Assembly: GCA_034670405.1 (NCBI GenBank)
Contig: JAXDDX010000180.1
Location: 353,501 to 417,500, forward strand
Reading direction: 5' to 3'
Origin: Hoplostethus atlanticus
Taxonomy: Eukaryota; Chordata; Actinopteri; Trachichthyiformes; Trachichthyidae
Length of the DNA stretch: 64,000 bases
Below, piece by piece: positions 1 through 11,821 of this stretch. Position 1 is the stretch's first letter. Every line of letters starts with the position of its first letter. Position numbers and translations under genes: made by a program. The notes under the pieces are model-generated. The model searched no databases. It had not been told where the DNA came from and saw only the letters and a program-made list of their open reading frames with translations.

Positions 1-166
1 ACCGTGCTGCTCTAAAAAGCAGATAGTTGTAACCACTACGTAGCTTCAGCTCAGCTTCTCTTTACATTTGTACACAGTGAAAAAATACCAATGCTATACT
101 TCTGTATATAGAGGCTTCACAGTTTGACCACCAATCTGCTACTAACCATCTGATCCAGGATCAGTC

Positions 167-646
167 TGTTAGCTCATAATGTGTCAGTAGAACCAGTTGA
201 CTGTCTGAACCAGGTTGTTGTGGTGTGTCTGTAGATCATCCAGTAACGTTCTCAGTAAAAGTGAACAGTGTGATCAGGTAGATTTGTCTCCAAATGTAGG
301 TTACTGTGACTCAGTAAACTTGGAGCTGGAGAAGAGTCAGCTAGTTAACCTGAACAAACTGGTAGCTAGCTAACTAGTTACTGTTAACATGGGACTACTA
401 GCCACTGCTAACGCTAGCTTCTACTAGATACGTTAGCTAGTGTGCTAACCAGATGTGTTCACAACAAGACAGTGATGGTTAGCTGACCAGATACTATGGT
501 TAGCTAGCTAACAAGCTACATGATCTAAACACTAAATCAATCAGATGGATCAGTGATGAAATGATCAGTTCCCTGGTCATAGAGCTGAGGACCTCCAATA
601 TGGCTGACCAGACGGTGTTGCTACATCATCTGAAAGCCCTTTATTC
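167..646 (+). repeat. Interspersed repeat family 1, copy A
   Basis: Starts near AATGTGTCAGTAGAACC, contains TAGCTAGCTAACTAGTTACT and ends near GGACCTCCAATATGGC and CTACATC. The same order of blocks recurs at 46850-47312 (same strand) and at 36116-36697 (opposite strand), with a rearranged copy near 17.3-18.0 kb. Copy A lacks about 45 bases (the TAGCCCTAGTCTCTACTCC block) present in the others. It lies in an fgf12 intron. No coding capacity or clear terminal repeats were identified; it is probably a non-autonomous mobile element. Confidence 0.75.
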
Positions 647-847
647 ATGAATATGGTCCAGATGCTTTTCGTTTTTCAAAATAAAAGTGTTCTGTGGAGC
701 AGTTAGAATGTCACATTGATGCGACACTGAAGGCAACGCAACGCCTCTAATGAAATTTAAGAGTTAGCTAAACGACCAACGACTTAATAATGCTGACTTA
801 ATAAGCCATGAAGCCATTTTCTTCCCCCTGTCTGTCCTCTCTGGCAG

Positions 848-1046
848 GATATCTTCACAGCGGAGTGTAAGTTTAAGGAGTCGGTGTTCGAGAACTACTA
901 CGTCATCTACTCGTCCACGCTGTACCGGCAGCATGAGTCCGGCCGGGCCTGGTTCCTCGGCCTCAACAAGGATGGAGTCATCATGAAGGGAAACCGAGTC
1001 AAGAAAACCAAACCCTGCTCACACTTTGTCCCCAGACCCATCGAAG
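848..1046 (+). CDS. fgf12: fgf12 penultimate coding exon
   Basis: Flanked by the acceptor ctctctggcag and the donor GTGAGA. It is read from GAT ATC TTC (DIF) to CCC ATC GAA G, ending in phase 1. It carries the conserved FHF core strands, including [14 protein letters not shown]. The open frame runs on past the donor into a CA-rich intron start, which is not coding. Confidence 0.94.
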
Positions 1047-2585
1047 GTGAGACAGGAACACACACACACATATGGGTTTTGCTATATTTGTGAGGACCAT
1101 GACCTCATATCATCTTGTGAGGACCAGCCAGGATGCAACATTTTTTTTTATCACTAGGTGGGAGTAGAAAACCAGAAATTTGAAAAAAACCCAAACAAAC
1201 TGGTGAAGTTGTGAGGACCAGGAAGTTGCCCACCTTCAACGATAAATGTTCTTAAATTCTTTAATTCAAATGCAAGTTTATCTTTTTTAACTGAGACTTT
1301 TCAAATGCAGACATACTGCCACAAAATGTCAAGCTGAGCAATTTCGTATTTTTCTAACTTATTAACAGCAGTAGTATCACAGTAAACTGACCTGACTCAT
1401 GACACAGATCTGTCAAACAGTTTTTTTCCTAACACCACATGCAGCTGCAAACAGGAGAGCAACAAGCTTAGTAAGTGATTTTAGGATCAACTAGATACTT
1501 CAGATACAAACCATGCCGCTGAGGTGAGTGGAGGGTTGTTCATGGTTATTGTCTTCTACTCAGGATCAGAAGAATGTTCTTCATGATGGTTTACTAATAA
1601 ATGTAGTTTAGTTAGAAGTTAAACTGTATGAATGTGAAAACTAAGTCCTCACAATCCTGGACCCTGATTGGCCGACAGCATCTGCTGAGTGGAGGATTTT
1701 TAGTTCAAATGCTGCAAACTGGCCTGATTGGACGGATTTCAGGAAGTAAGGGGGCCAATCAGGACCAGTTGTGATGCGTTTACCGGAGTTGGTTTGAAAC
1801 TGTTTGAAGGAATAGAGAGGATTTTTGAAAATGCTTGATAACTTGATGTAGGCGGTTCATGTCTTGTGACTGAGCAGAGGAAGCTGCTGCCATCACTTTG
1901 ACTGTTCCACTCCTGAGGACAAACTGAAGCTCTAATATCACAGATGGAGGTTTAACTGGAAACACAAAGCCAACGCTCTTTCTCTCATTTCATCTCCTCT
2001 GGTCTTCTCTTCCCTCTCTCTTCCTCTTCCTCTCCATGTCCTCCTATCAATCCTCCTCCCTCCCCCTCCCCCCCCTCCCTCCCCTCTATATATATTCATT
2101 TAAAAATATCCTTCACCTATCGTATTCCTTCTCTCTTTCTCTCTCGTCTTTCTCTCCTCCTCTTCCTCCTCTCCCCTCCCTCTCATTTCCTACCTCTTCC
2201 TCTCCACTTTCCTTCTCTGTCTCCCTCCCTTTCTGTTCTTCCCTCCCCTCCCCCCTTTCTCCCTCTCTGTTTCTCTCATTCCCTCTCTCCTCTCTTTCCA
2301 CTTTTTCTTCCTCCCCCTTTTGTCCTCTGTCCCATCCTGTCTCTCCCTCCCTACATCCCTACTTCCCCCTTTCTTGCTACTCTCTTTCTCCCTCTCTCCT
2401 CTTTGTGTCCCCTCCTCCCCCTCCCTCCCCTCTCTCCTCCAGTCTGTATGTATAAGGAGCCGTCGCTGCATGAGATCGAGGAGAAGACGAGGAAAGACTC
2501 AGCGAGTCCGACGATGAACGGGGGAGAAAAGGTGGGAGATGAGGAGCAGCAGCAGGAGGACTCAACAGAGCAGGACGGCTCATAG
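848..2585 (+). CDS. fgf12: fgf12, last two coding exons (partial gene)
   Basis: Fibroblast growth factor homologous factor, an intracellular FGF-fold protein that binds voltage-gated sodium channel C-termini and is not a classical secreted ligand (family knowledge). Two exons are visible, 848-1046 and 2443-2585. The first encodes the second half of the beta-trefoil, including [18 protein letters not shown] and [19 protein letters not shown]. The second encodes [12 protein letters not shown], then a tail with SPTMNGG. The VCMY and PTMNGG signatures point to FGF12; I recall FGF13 and FGF14 carrying VAMY here. The exons join in phase 1 (GAA G|TC TGT). The tail after MNGG is longer and more acidic (DEEQQQED) than the short human ending. 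The upstream exons and start codon lie left of the window. Confidence 0.93.
1047..2442 (+). other. fgf12 last intron, with long polypyrimidine tract
   Basis: No gene is seen. From about 1980 to 2440 the + strand is almost pure C/T (irregular CTCC/TCTC repeats) and runs straight into the terminal-exon acceptor. Open frames on both strands here are low-complexity Ser/Pro/Leu or Arg/Glu/Gly artefacts. Confidence 0.8.
2443..2585 (+). CDS. fgf12: fgf12 terminal coding exon
   Basis: The acceptor ctcctccag closes a pyrimidine-rich stretch about 460 bases long. Two bases complete the split valine codon, followed by [18 protein letters not shown], the PTMNGG motif and an acidic Gln/Glu-rich tail, then TAG at 2583-2585. 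Confidence 0.92.
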
Positions 2586-3616
2586 CCTGCAGCGCCCCCT
2601 GCAGCACCGGAGGAGGAGGCGAACTCCCATTTTAACACTCCCTCTGTTCAACAACAACGACCACACCAATGACGACAACCGCGACGACAGCGACCATGGC
2701 GATGACGTCAGCAACAACGACGAAGAAAAAAAAAGCTAAAAAACTGAAAAAAATAAATCTTGCCTGTGATAAAATATTTTAGAGAAAAAATATATAAAGG
2801 GGGAGAAATCAGGACGTTGATGATGAATTTACATTTTATGCAAAAGGCCCTGCTGAACGGCGCCGGGAGGCTAGCACATGTATTCTTCATCATCCTTATC
2901 GTAATCATCATCATCATCATCTTCATCGCCACGACGACGGCGTTTAAAAAGTCGAGCGCTGAGAACTCCTAAGCTTTAAGCCATGGTAGAAACTTCACTT
3001 TTCATTTTGATGAATGCAAACGGCACTTTGGCTCCCTGCTTCCCCGTTGATCTGACCAATCAGAAATCAGAGTTTGTCATTGTGTCTGTCCTTTAGCTGC
3101 CACGTGTTTGTTCTGTTTGTTCCAACGTGGTCAAAGCGTCAGGGAGGTTTTGACACTGCCGATAAAGGTTTGGAGGGGAACTCCGGTTGGTAGTTCTGTC
3201 CAGACAGGATTAGTTTTACTGGAGGTGACCTGATTCACACCGGTGTAAATCAGTGATTCTAGTGGTAATTTGTGATTATTCCAGGGTTTACTCTCCGTGG
3301 GACAAATATTCCACTTCTGGTCCCGTCCAGATGGATGCAAGTTACCATTTAAAATATGAAAATAAAATGAAAAACTCCCAGTTCCCTCTTTGTGGAATCT
3401 GATGAGACACAATTGGTGGGTTTTGTGTTTTAACAGTTTTATCTGTTGCAGGCGGAAGGAAACATTGCATGATGTATTTCCAAAAGTGTAACGCCGCCCT
3501 CAGTAATTTTTTTGAATAATATTGTAAAAAAGTACTGAAATCACTGATGAGCATCGTGAAACATTATGGAGCAAATTTGATGCAGAAACAATTTAGTTTT
3601 TGGAGACAAATTTTGC
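2586..3616 (+). other. fgf12 3' untranslated region and flank
   Basis: After the stop, an AATAAA lies at about 2751 in an A-rich run, and others follow (about 3358). Short CAT/ATC trinucleotide runs lie near 2890-2925. No further coding exon is seen. Confidence 0.55.
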
Positions 3617-3839
3617 ACAGCAAACAAAATTTGCAGGCATCTCAAAAGTACAAATCTTGTCTTGTGAGTCTTGAAGATGCATTTGTCGATATGCGTGCAC
3701 GTGTGCATCTCAAGTTGGCACACAAAACACAAATCAAACCATTTCATATTTCTGCGTACGATGAGGAAAAAATCCACACGTGTATGTCACTTGTTACGCT
3801 TAAATTCAGTCTGATCTGAATTTAATATATTACTAACCA

Positions 3840-3872
<33 letters not shown>

Positions 3873-4093
3873 GCGGCGAGAGAAGAGGGAGGAGCCCAGC
3901 GCCGAGTCGATGACCTGGGGTTAACAAGTGACATACACGTGTGGATTTTTTCCTCATCGTACACAGAAATATAAAATGTTTTTTGTGTGCCAACTTGAGA
4001 TGCACACGTGCACGCATATCGACAAATGCATCTTCAAGACTCACAAGACAAGATTTGTACTTTTGAGATGCCTGCAATTTTTGTTTGCTGTGT
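3617..4093. repeat. Long inverted repeat with a 28S rRNA-derived spacer
   Basis: The left arm (about 3617-3796) and right arm (about 3922-4093) are imperfect reverse complements of one another. For example, AAGATGCATTTGTCGATATG on the left recurs reverse-complemented as CATATCGACAAATGCATCTT on the right. The spacer of about 125 bases contains a stretch matching the 5' part of vertebrate 28S rRNA. The arms do not look like rDNA. The arms create mirror-image open frames that are not genes. Confidence 0.85.
3816..3908 (+). pseudogene. 28S rRNA 5'-end fragment (rRNA-derived)
   Basis: Contains CTGAATTTAA, then GAGGAAAAGAAACTAACC, AGGATTCCCTCAGTAGCGGC and AGCCCAGCGCCGA. These are in the same order and spacing as the extreme 5' region of eukaryotic 28S rRNA, with a handful of substitutions. 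An 11-base inverted copy of its first bases (CTTAAATTCAG) sits just upstream at 3799-3809. It is too short to be functional rRNA. Confidence 0.85.
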
Positions 4094-7000
4094 AGACATT
4101 TCTTTTTCACATTTGTGACTTGGAAAAAACACGCGAGTTGTGTTTTGCTGTGCACTCGCCAAAGATAGTTTTGGCATTAAATTCACTCCATACACCATCA
4201 CCTACATCACCTACATACCTACGGGGAGGTGTGACACTAATGCTGTCTGAACAGTTCTAGTCCCACAGGGGGCGCTAGACTGGATTTGGACGAAACTGCC
4301 CTGTCCAGGATGCTAATGTTAAAAAGAAACTCGACACTGGAACTGGAAATGACATGATATGATCTGGTGTACATGAGATATGATATGATAGCTGGTGTTC
4401 TTGCTCAGTATATAAATGTGTTGAAAAATGACACAGCATGTGTTGAAGATGTCCAAAATGTACACAACATGTCCTTTTTTAACACGTTTGTATGTTTTGT
4501 TCAGGTACGACGGACGCTGTTATGTCAGTGTGTTTTTTGAAACGCTGGGCTGGGATTGGTCCGTTTTCAACTCACGGTACCTTTCAACACGTTAGTAGCA
4601 TGTTAACAGTGTGTTGAAATACACGTAGCTTTCGTCCCAGATGTGTTGAAAACTGACACGTCCTTCTAGTTCACAGGTCAATCACCTGAAGGGGGCGGGT
4701 TTTAGATAGCAATCTGACCAATGGCAATGCAGTCGCAGGCTGGCCCCACAGCTCAGTATTACAGCAGTCTCTCCAACAACTGTTAATTAAAGGTTTATTA
4801 ATTATTGATTATTGACCTTTTGGGCCTGAATTTACAAAGCAGCAGAAAAGTCAAATTTTTAACTCTTTTTCTTCCACTTTAAGGTCAGATTTGGGAACGC
4901 TGGGTTAAAAAAGGCTTTGAATGTGGCAATTTATTAATAATAATTGACTTTTAAACCAAAAACAGATGAACTCTTTGTGAGACAGGTATTGTGATTTTAA
5001 AGGTTTGGGTTGTTTAGCCAGATGCCGGTAACTTGGGGTTAACAAACCTACCGGATGTTGTTGTTGTCCAGCCACAAAGCAGACAGACAGGACAACAGAC
5101 AGAGAAACAGACAGGAGGGATACAGATCGTCTTGTCTGTTCCAGCGATGGACAGACAGACTGATATGTCAGATATAAAGGACAATAATATATATCATAAT
5201 CTAGCCAGAGCATCTCATGTACAAGTGCTGTGACGAGGCTTCAGACTTCCTTCTCTCATCTGTTCATGTATGAGACTCATGGTGCGTTCAAGACACCTGG
5301 GATCTGTGGAATGCGCTGATAAGGTGTTGGCTGATGGGGGGGGTGGCGATGGCGATAGTAACATATCCGACAACACTGCCCTGCTTCGGTTCGACTTTGA
5401 ATTTCCTCCTCTGTGGGAAAAAGCACTGCCCTGTAAACCGTCTTAACTCCGCCTTCACCAACACCTCACCTTTAAAACGAACATCCAGCTGTTGGGTGAA
5501 AACCTTGTATCTTCAAAACGTCAAGAAGTAGGAGAACAGCCTTATTTTAACATTGACAGAACTGTGTCGGCGGAGTCATCCTGGGTTTCCTGCGGTCATG
5601 AAGCTCAGGATCACAGGAACCATGAAAAAACAACTGAATTGGAGTTATGAGGTTTTCCCCCGACAGCAGTAATGTGGTTTTCAATACAGCTATGGGAGAG
5701 AAAACACACCTGGAGATACTTTTCAATACAACGTGGTAATAGTAGCAAACATGTCAACATGAAGTGTACCTGAACACATCTTAACCCACCAGACACTCTG
5801 TGATGCAGTTCCAGTATTTTAGAGTTTCCTGAGTGAGGTGAACAGACGCTCTCGCCCCTGAGCTACGGTGGCCTGTAGTAGACACAAAGCCAGAAATCTC
5901 AGCAGCTGGCCAAGTAATCATTGAATCATTGGTATTGATCAGTAATCCTATCAACCCCCCAATATATTATGGTCTGTTTGAGCTATGGAGTATAAACATG
6001 ACTTATTGCCCCTTTAAGTACATGCTTCCCCAGTACAACCACGGTCTCTACTGGTTCTACTGGGAGCTGACCATCACAACCACAGTCTCTACTGGTTCCA
6101 CTGGGAGCTGACCAGTCCAGTGTTTTTAATGGTTGTGTTGAACAGTAACAGAGGTGTGTGTTGTACCCATGGAGGTGTTGAAAGCGACTCGTTCTGCAGA
6201 GTGAGGTTGGACCCTCAGCCAGGAAGCTGCACTGCCCTCTCTCTTCTACCTTCCTTCTTTTTCCCGTATCGTCGCCGGTTCCTCTCAGCGTTACCGACTG
6301 GGTTTCCCAAAAGCATCTTGATTAAAGCTCCGTTCACACAGAACTGGTACGATGTGCTGAAATTGTGCAATTAATGAATTAACATCCAATGAAGTTCACT
6401 GAACTCTAAACCCTTCGTCTCTAGAGGAGGAAGGTAGAAATCACGCACCAAAACCAAGAGTGTTATCATTTGGGTAGATATTCTCAGGGACCTCAGGAGG
6501 TTGTTTGAAAATTAATTAAATGATTCTAACAGGATTAAAATCACTGAAGATTTCTGCTGTTATTACAAATCACCAGGTCATATCAGTCCCTTGTCAATAG
6601 CAGCTTAATCTAACCTTCAGCTGGTTGGTTGGTGATGTAACTCTGTATGTTGCATGTTGAGGATTTTAACCAACGATCCAGACGGCGTATATGTATCACT
6701 CCAGTCAGAGGCTGGAAAGCAAAGTGTTTGTAACATCATCAACCAGATTACCAGATTACCAGATTACCAGAGATTCACTTCATCTACAGATGGTTTTGGG
6801 AAACACAGTTGTCGCCCATCAGTCACACCGGTCCTGCCGTCAGTTCCCTCTGCGTTCAGTCGACACAGGAAGTGGATTTACTTTAACAATAAAATACAAT
6901 AATTTTTTCAGAGAAAAAAGTGAGATAAAAACCCAAGGGCCTTCTGGGACGTTTCACCTGACAGCAAATTGAGAATGCATGCTCTGTTGTAAAACCATTG

Positions 7001-7596
7001 CAGTGTCTACTGCCATTTTACTTTACTTTTCATTATTGAAAGTGAAGTGAAGCCAACCCTGACGACCCAGATGGGAATGTAGTTGGTGGGAGTGAAGTAG
7101 GCGGAGTCAGAAGGTCAGAGAGGCTGACTCTGATTGGCTGCTGCAGCCCTTTTTTGGTTTATTTTTATTGGGTGATTTTGCGTTTCTTGGGTTAAATATG
7201 GAAGAATGGAAGGAAATTAATGAAATTATAATCCACACCGTACTGCCTCTGAGAAAGTCTTCCAATGGGGAAATGCCACCAGCACTGGGAAAGGGGGGTT
7301 GGGTCACACCATAGAATGGAGATGAATAGAAAAGGCATTTTCTGGTGTTTTATTGTCATTTTGGTCCAAAGGGACATTAACTAACCACACAGTGAGTGGG
7401 ATTAAATCCACCTACAGCCAAACGACTCGCCAGAAGGTTTCAGTTTTAATGGGAATGTCCTTTCTATCCAGTCTAATTCTATGGAATTCCTTCTGTACTG
7501 GTAGTTAATGGGAAGTCGTGTTCATAGAACTAGAATGCATTGAATGGGAACACCCCTTCTATTCAGTGTAATTCTATGAAAATCTTACAATAGTTA
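4094..7596. other. Intergenic DNA between fgf12 and il1rap, no gene seen
   Basis: Unique-looking AT-rich sequence with minor repeats: a CAGA-rich stretch near 5080-5165 and a duplicated unit of about 45 bases (CTCTACTGGTTCYACTGGGA) near 6043-6115. Open frames are short, without recognisable domains or exon signals. Confidence 0.6.
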
Positions 7597-7943
7597 TGCT
7601 GCGTTCATGTCCTATCGGAAGACGGGGGAGAGCAGGATGACGTCTTGCATTTAACCCGTTAACGCCATTAAGATGGCGACTGTAAAGTCAGTTGTCGTAA
7701 ATTCAATCCTTCTTGTATCATCAGGTATTTCATGATCAGCTGATATTATTATCTCCTTCTGAAAGACGAGGAGGATTTGCTGCAGTGTTGACACATTTCA
7801 GAAAGTCAAGTGGGAGATCGTGGAGTCCACAAAAAAATCCCACATGTCCTATTTGTAATTACCACTAGGAGGCAGACGTGAATGTTTTTTTCCTAGTCGG
7901 CAGCGCGTAATTACGGTAAATCCGGTGTGATGTGAACGCAGCA
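7597..7943. mobile_element. Small inverted-repeat transposon (Harbinger-like MITE)
   Basis: The ends are TGCTGCGTTCA and its reverse complement TGAACGCAGCA, flanked on both sides by TTA (7594-7596 and 7944-7946), a candidate 3-bp target-site duplication. The length is 347 bases, with no coding capacity. TWA-type 3-bp duplications are typical of PIF/Harbinger elements; the family assignment is inference. Related copies lie at 40423-40788 and 42478-42775. Confidence 0.72.
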
Positions 7944-8089
7944 TTAGTTACTTAGGTAAGGTTCATAGAATTACAAGGCATAGAATGGCCACTTCCTGCT
8001 GAGAGTTTGTGATTTGAATGTAAACAGACGGTTGACCCAGGGGCGTCAAGCCACTGAACCCTGAGCTACAGCAAACTGCCTGCATCTAA

Positions 8090-8368
8090 ACCCAGTTACC
8101 ACCAGAACATCTGAAACCAGTTACCACCAGAACATCTGAAACCAGTTACCATCTAAACCCAGTTACCACCAGAACATCTGAAACCAGTTACCACCAGAAC
8201 ATCTGAAACCAGTTACCATCTAAACCCAGTTACCACCAGAACATCTGAAACCAGTTACAACCAGAACATCTGAAACCAGTTACCATCTAAACCCAGTTAC
8301 CACCAGAACATCTGAAACCAGTTACCACCAGAACATCTAAAACCAGTTACCACCAGAACATCTGAAAC
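8090..8368 (+). repeat. Minisatellite, 24-bp unit with a higher-order period of about 66 bp
   Basis: Units of AACCAGTTACCACCAGAACA plus TCTG recur about a dozen times. Every second or third unit is replaced by a short variant (CCATCTAAACCC), giving a higher-order unit. Confidence 0.9.
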
Positions 8369-9022
8369 CATCAGAACGAGGATCAATGACCAATAGCCGA
8401 TCAGATATTAATATTTGGCTTCTGAATGAATTCCTGGTGATGTTCTTGATAACAACGATGAGATCAAGTGTTGAGGTTGAGTTGACGCCCATGGGTCCAC
8501 CGAAGTAAATCTACAGCTGTTGAGTTTCTACTGTAATCATGAAATACGAGGTAAGGCCAGTAGAGACAGCTGTTGCATGGGGAAGTTAGCAGCACTGCCG
8601 TGTGATGATGTCATAAAAATGCGACAGACCCAGCGCTGCCCCCCCCCCCCGCCATATTGAAACGGTCTTTGTCGAGCCTGAACTCTCTTTATCTCTATTT
8701 GTGTTTGCTAATGTTTGCACCTTTTTTGAGACACCTTCATATAATGCATCATATAGTAGAAAAAAATAATCGCAAATACGCAGCGGGATGAAAAACATAC
8801 TGAAAAATAAAAAAAGACTGATACAAACGCCTTGGTGTCTACCTTGTGTTTTACTGCAATAGAACCACAGAAGAAGGAAGTGGAGCCAGACTCACCAACG
8901 ATCACTTCCTCTCTCGTCTCGTTGGTTTCCTTTGGTATAAACCGGTTTACTGAAATCACTGCACAGGAATTCTGGGTAATGAAGTTCAAATGTCACAAAC
9001 AGTTACCGCTCCATATTAGGCA

Positions 9023-9789
9023 TAGAGTGGTGCAGGGATGACGTATTTTTGTAGGCCAACCCGGAAGTTAGCATCGCCCTGGTTCCCTCGACAAAAAATC
9101 AATGGGATTTTTCCATTGATTTTGGATTATTGCAGAAAATAAACTCTGTGGCAAACACAAGTTTATGATACTTACATGTTTTGTTCAGCAAGATACTCTT
9201 CACAAATGAACACCACTTTATGATTTCTGAAGTGTAAATGCAATCGCCAGAAGTAAAAAGCTAACGCTAGGCTAACGAACTACACCACGGTCACATGACT
9301 TCAACGTCACCACCACTAAGAATACTATAACTTGATAAATCAAGATTCAAGAACTTTATTTGTCACATACACACACGGGGTGTGTAGTGAAATGAAAAGT
9401 GGCAATGCTCAACGGGAATGTGCAAAAGGGCAACAGTACATCTACAAGTTGGAAAGTTTGAGTTAGAATAGTTTGGAAGAGTAGAAACACAAACACAAAC
9501 ACAAGTAGAGGCTGTAAAGGAGGACTAGTCAGTAGATGAGTTACCGTGTTCGGCGTGATGCGTTCAATGTCCCCGACAACCTCTGTAGTCTCATTTAGCC
9601 ACTTGTTAGCAACCGGGGTGGGGTATTTACTGACGTATTTTATGTCGTAGAACAAAACGTGAAAACCTCTTATTTCATTCATCTAACCAAAAACACATTC
9701 AAAAAACCCATTGACTTCGAGACGAGGGAACCGGAAGTGCTAAAATGCTAACTCGTTTCCTTTTAGGACTCATTCCTGCACCACTCTAT
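9023..9789. mobile_element. Non-autonomous DNA transposon with long terminal inverted repeats
   Basis: The left end TAGAGTGGTGCAGGGATGA matches the reverse complement of the right end (TAGAGTGGTGCAGGAATGA). The inverted repeat continues for about 90 bases inward with gaps (GTTAGCAT, GGTTCCCTCG and AATCAATGGG blocks). TA flanks both ends. The interior (about 9345-9480) carries another fish repeat motif (AAGAACTTTATTTGTCACAT). No transposase frame. Confidence 0.72.
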
Positions 9790-9884
9790 TTAGGTGACAG
9801 TCGTATCCATAGCAACGGTAGCCGGTAGCGTGATCAGTGTCAGGTCAGCCTGATCGACACAAACTAGGAATTTGACCTGGTTAA

Positions 9885-9885
9885 A

Positions 9886-9920
<35 letters not shown>

Positions 9921-10131
9921 TTACTAATTCTACTGCTACTACTACTATTACTACTACTGCTACTACTGCTGCTACTACTACTATTACTACTACTACTACT
10001 ACTACTGCTGCTACTACTACTATTACTACTAATAATAATACTGCTACTACTGGTACTACTAGTTCTAATACTACTATTGCTACTACTACTATTACTACCA
10101 CTAATATTTATATATATATATATATATATAT
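9885..10131. repeat. (CTA)n trinucleotide array plus (TA)n
   Basis: Interrupted CTA/TTA/CTG triplets from about 9885 to 10105, followed by alternating TA to about 10131. It creates poly-Thr and poly-Val open frames on the two strands, which are artefacts. Confidence 0.93.
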
Positions 10132-10630
10132 TGTAGTGACTATTTGCTACTCAAAGTAGACTGGGAAAACTAAGTTTGGACGCGTGAACTCAATACAGAG
10201 GACTTCTGTAGCGTTTAAGACTGTTTATTCTAATAATAAAGCAGAACAAAGGCGTGTGCATGGCTACATGGTCAAAAACTGTGTGCTCATCCCGGTCTCA
10301 ATCACCTGCAATCACTCTCACCTTCACCTGTGAGCTCACCTATATGCCTTTCTGCACCCATACACCACCAAGTGTTCAAAAGACAATTACAACAAATAAA
10401 CAATAAATAATCAATAACCAAACATATATAATGGCTGCAACATATATATATTCCTGTCCTTGAGACAGGATTAGCTCCGCCCTCCTCCCCGAACTCAGCC
10501 GAATTCAGAAAAATGACTCTTCGCTGTCTTTATATAATATATATAGTTCCAACAGTCACATAGTTATTCTATACAACTATATAAGTCTATGGACTATAAC
10601 GGATATGTAGATCAGAAGTCAGGAAACAGA

Positions 10631-10632
<2 letters not shown>

Positions 10633-10678
<46 letters not shown>
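10633..10678. repeat. (AC)n microsatellite
   Basis: An uninterrupted AC dinucleotide tract of about 45 bases. Confidence 0.95.
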
Positions 10679-10680
<2 letters not shown>

Positions 10681-10929
10681 CGTGAGCTGACCTGGAGCGT
10701 CCTGCAGCATCGTGTTCTACTGACTCAGATGATGGAGCTGGAGGTGAAACGCTCAGTGACACGCTGTGACCCTGAACGCACCTCGGCTGGTGATGTCAGC
10801 GTTAACTAACCTGGGATCACAACCCTGAACGACGGCCTGGTTCCGGTGTATTGACAACAAATATCTAATAGATCTATCGTGATCATTACACATGTGGATA
10901 CACCATGTGTGTGTGTGTGTGTTCTTCAA

Positions 10930-11160
10930 CCTTCATTTTGAAGGTTTTGCAATTTGAGTTACTTTTGCTTTGTTCAGTTTTGTTCTTTTATTTTGAAGGT
11001 TTGTAGGTTGCGTATTGGTGCCTTCTTTTATTGTTTTATTGTTTTATTGCTTCATTTTGAAGGTTTGTATTTTTATGACTTCTTATGTGCAGGAGTGCAG
11101 TTTGGGTTACTCCAGTTTGTTTTTGTTCAGTTCCTTTATTTTGAAGGTTTGTAGTTTGTT
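10930..11160 (+). repeat. Dispersed tandem motif ATTTTGAAGGTTTG
   Basis: The motif (C/T)ATTTTGAAGGTTTG recurs four times at spacings of about 50-80 bases, giving Phe/Leu-rich open frames. It is a decayed tandem repeat rather than a gene. Confidence 0.55.
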
Positions 11161-11166
11161 CATTGC

Positions 11167-11275
11167 ATTTTTTACATTCCGGTCATTTATCAGACGCTTT
11201 TATCCAAAGTGACTTACAATAAGTGCATTCAGGAAAGAGAACTACTAGTCACCAGAAATCGTAAGTGCATCTTTT
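11167..11275 (-). mobile_element. L2-type LINE 3'-end fragment
   Basis: The reverse complement matches, in order, the 3' tail of the LINE at 29281-29400: ACGATTTCTGGTGACTAGTA, TGCACTTATTGTAAGT, then GGATAAAAGCGTCTG. Only the tail remains. Confidence 0.82.
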
Positions 11276-11821
11276 GTTTGGATTTTATTTTGGTTGGTTC
11301 TTTTATTTGAACAATTTATTGAATGAATTGGAGATTCGTTGAGTTTATTTGGTTTTGAAGGTGCACATTGTTGTTTGGCTCCTCCTTGAACCACTTCCCA
11401 GCTAGCTCAACCATATCATCACCTGCTTATGGTGACAAAGGCTGTGAGATCAAGCCCTGGTTGGTGTTGAAGAAATGTGACAGTTATTCCACAGCCTGTA
11501 CTGGTTGGGGGAAGAGACGCTGTTAAAACGTCTGCAGACGCCTTTAACTAAGGTTTGTATTTAACTGAGGGACTTCACTTGTCTGTCAGACCAGAGGAGT
11601 AACCCAGTTCACTAAGTGACAGTCATGTCTGAGTGCTCAGTCAGTTACAGAGTTCACAACATCAAAGTTTCTGCATATGATTTCCTTTGCACAGAAATCC
11701 CGTTGTGGCCACCAGAGGGTGCTGTTTGGCCAGATGAGCTGTGAGCCTCCAACATGCCACATCATCAGTGCTAGGAAGGTACTGGGAGGGATTTAAACCC
11801 TCAGTTTTAACACAGATGGCA

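Noticed and set aside
3787-4155. Paired open frames with shared peptides at 3541-4155
   Set aside because: The shared peptides result from the inverted-repeat arms, not from a gene family.
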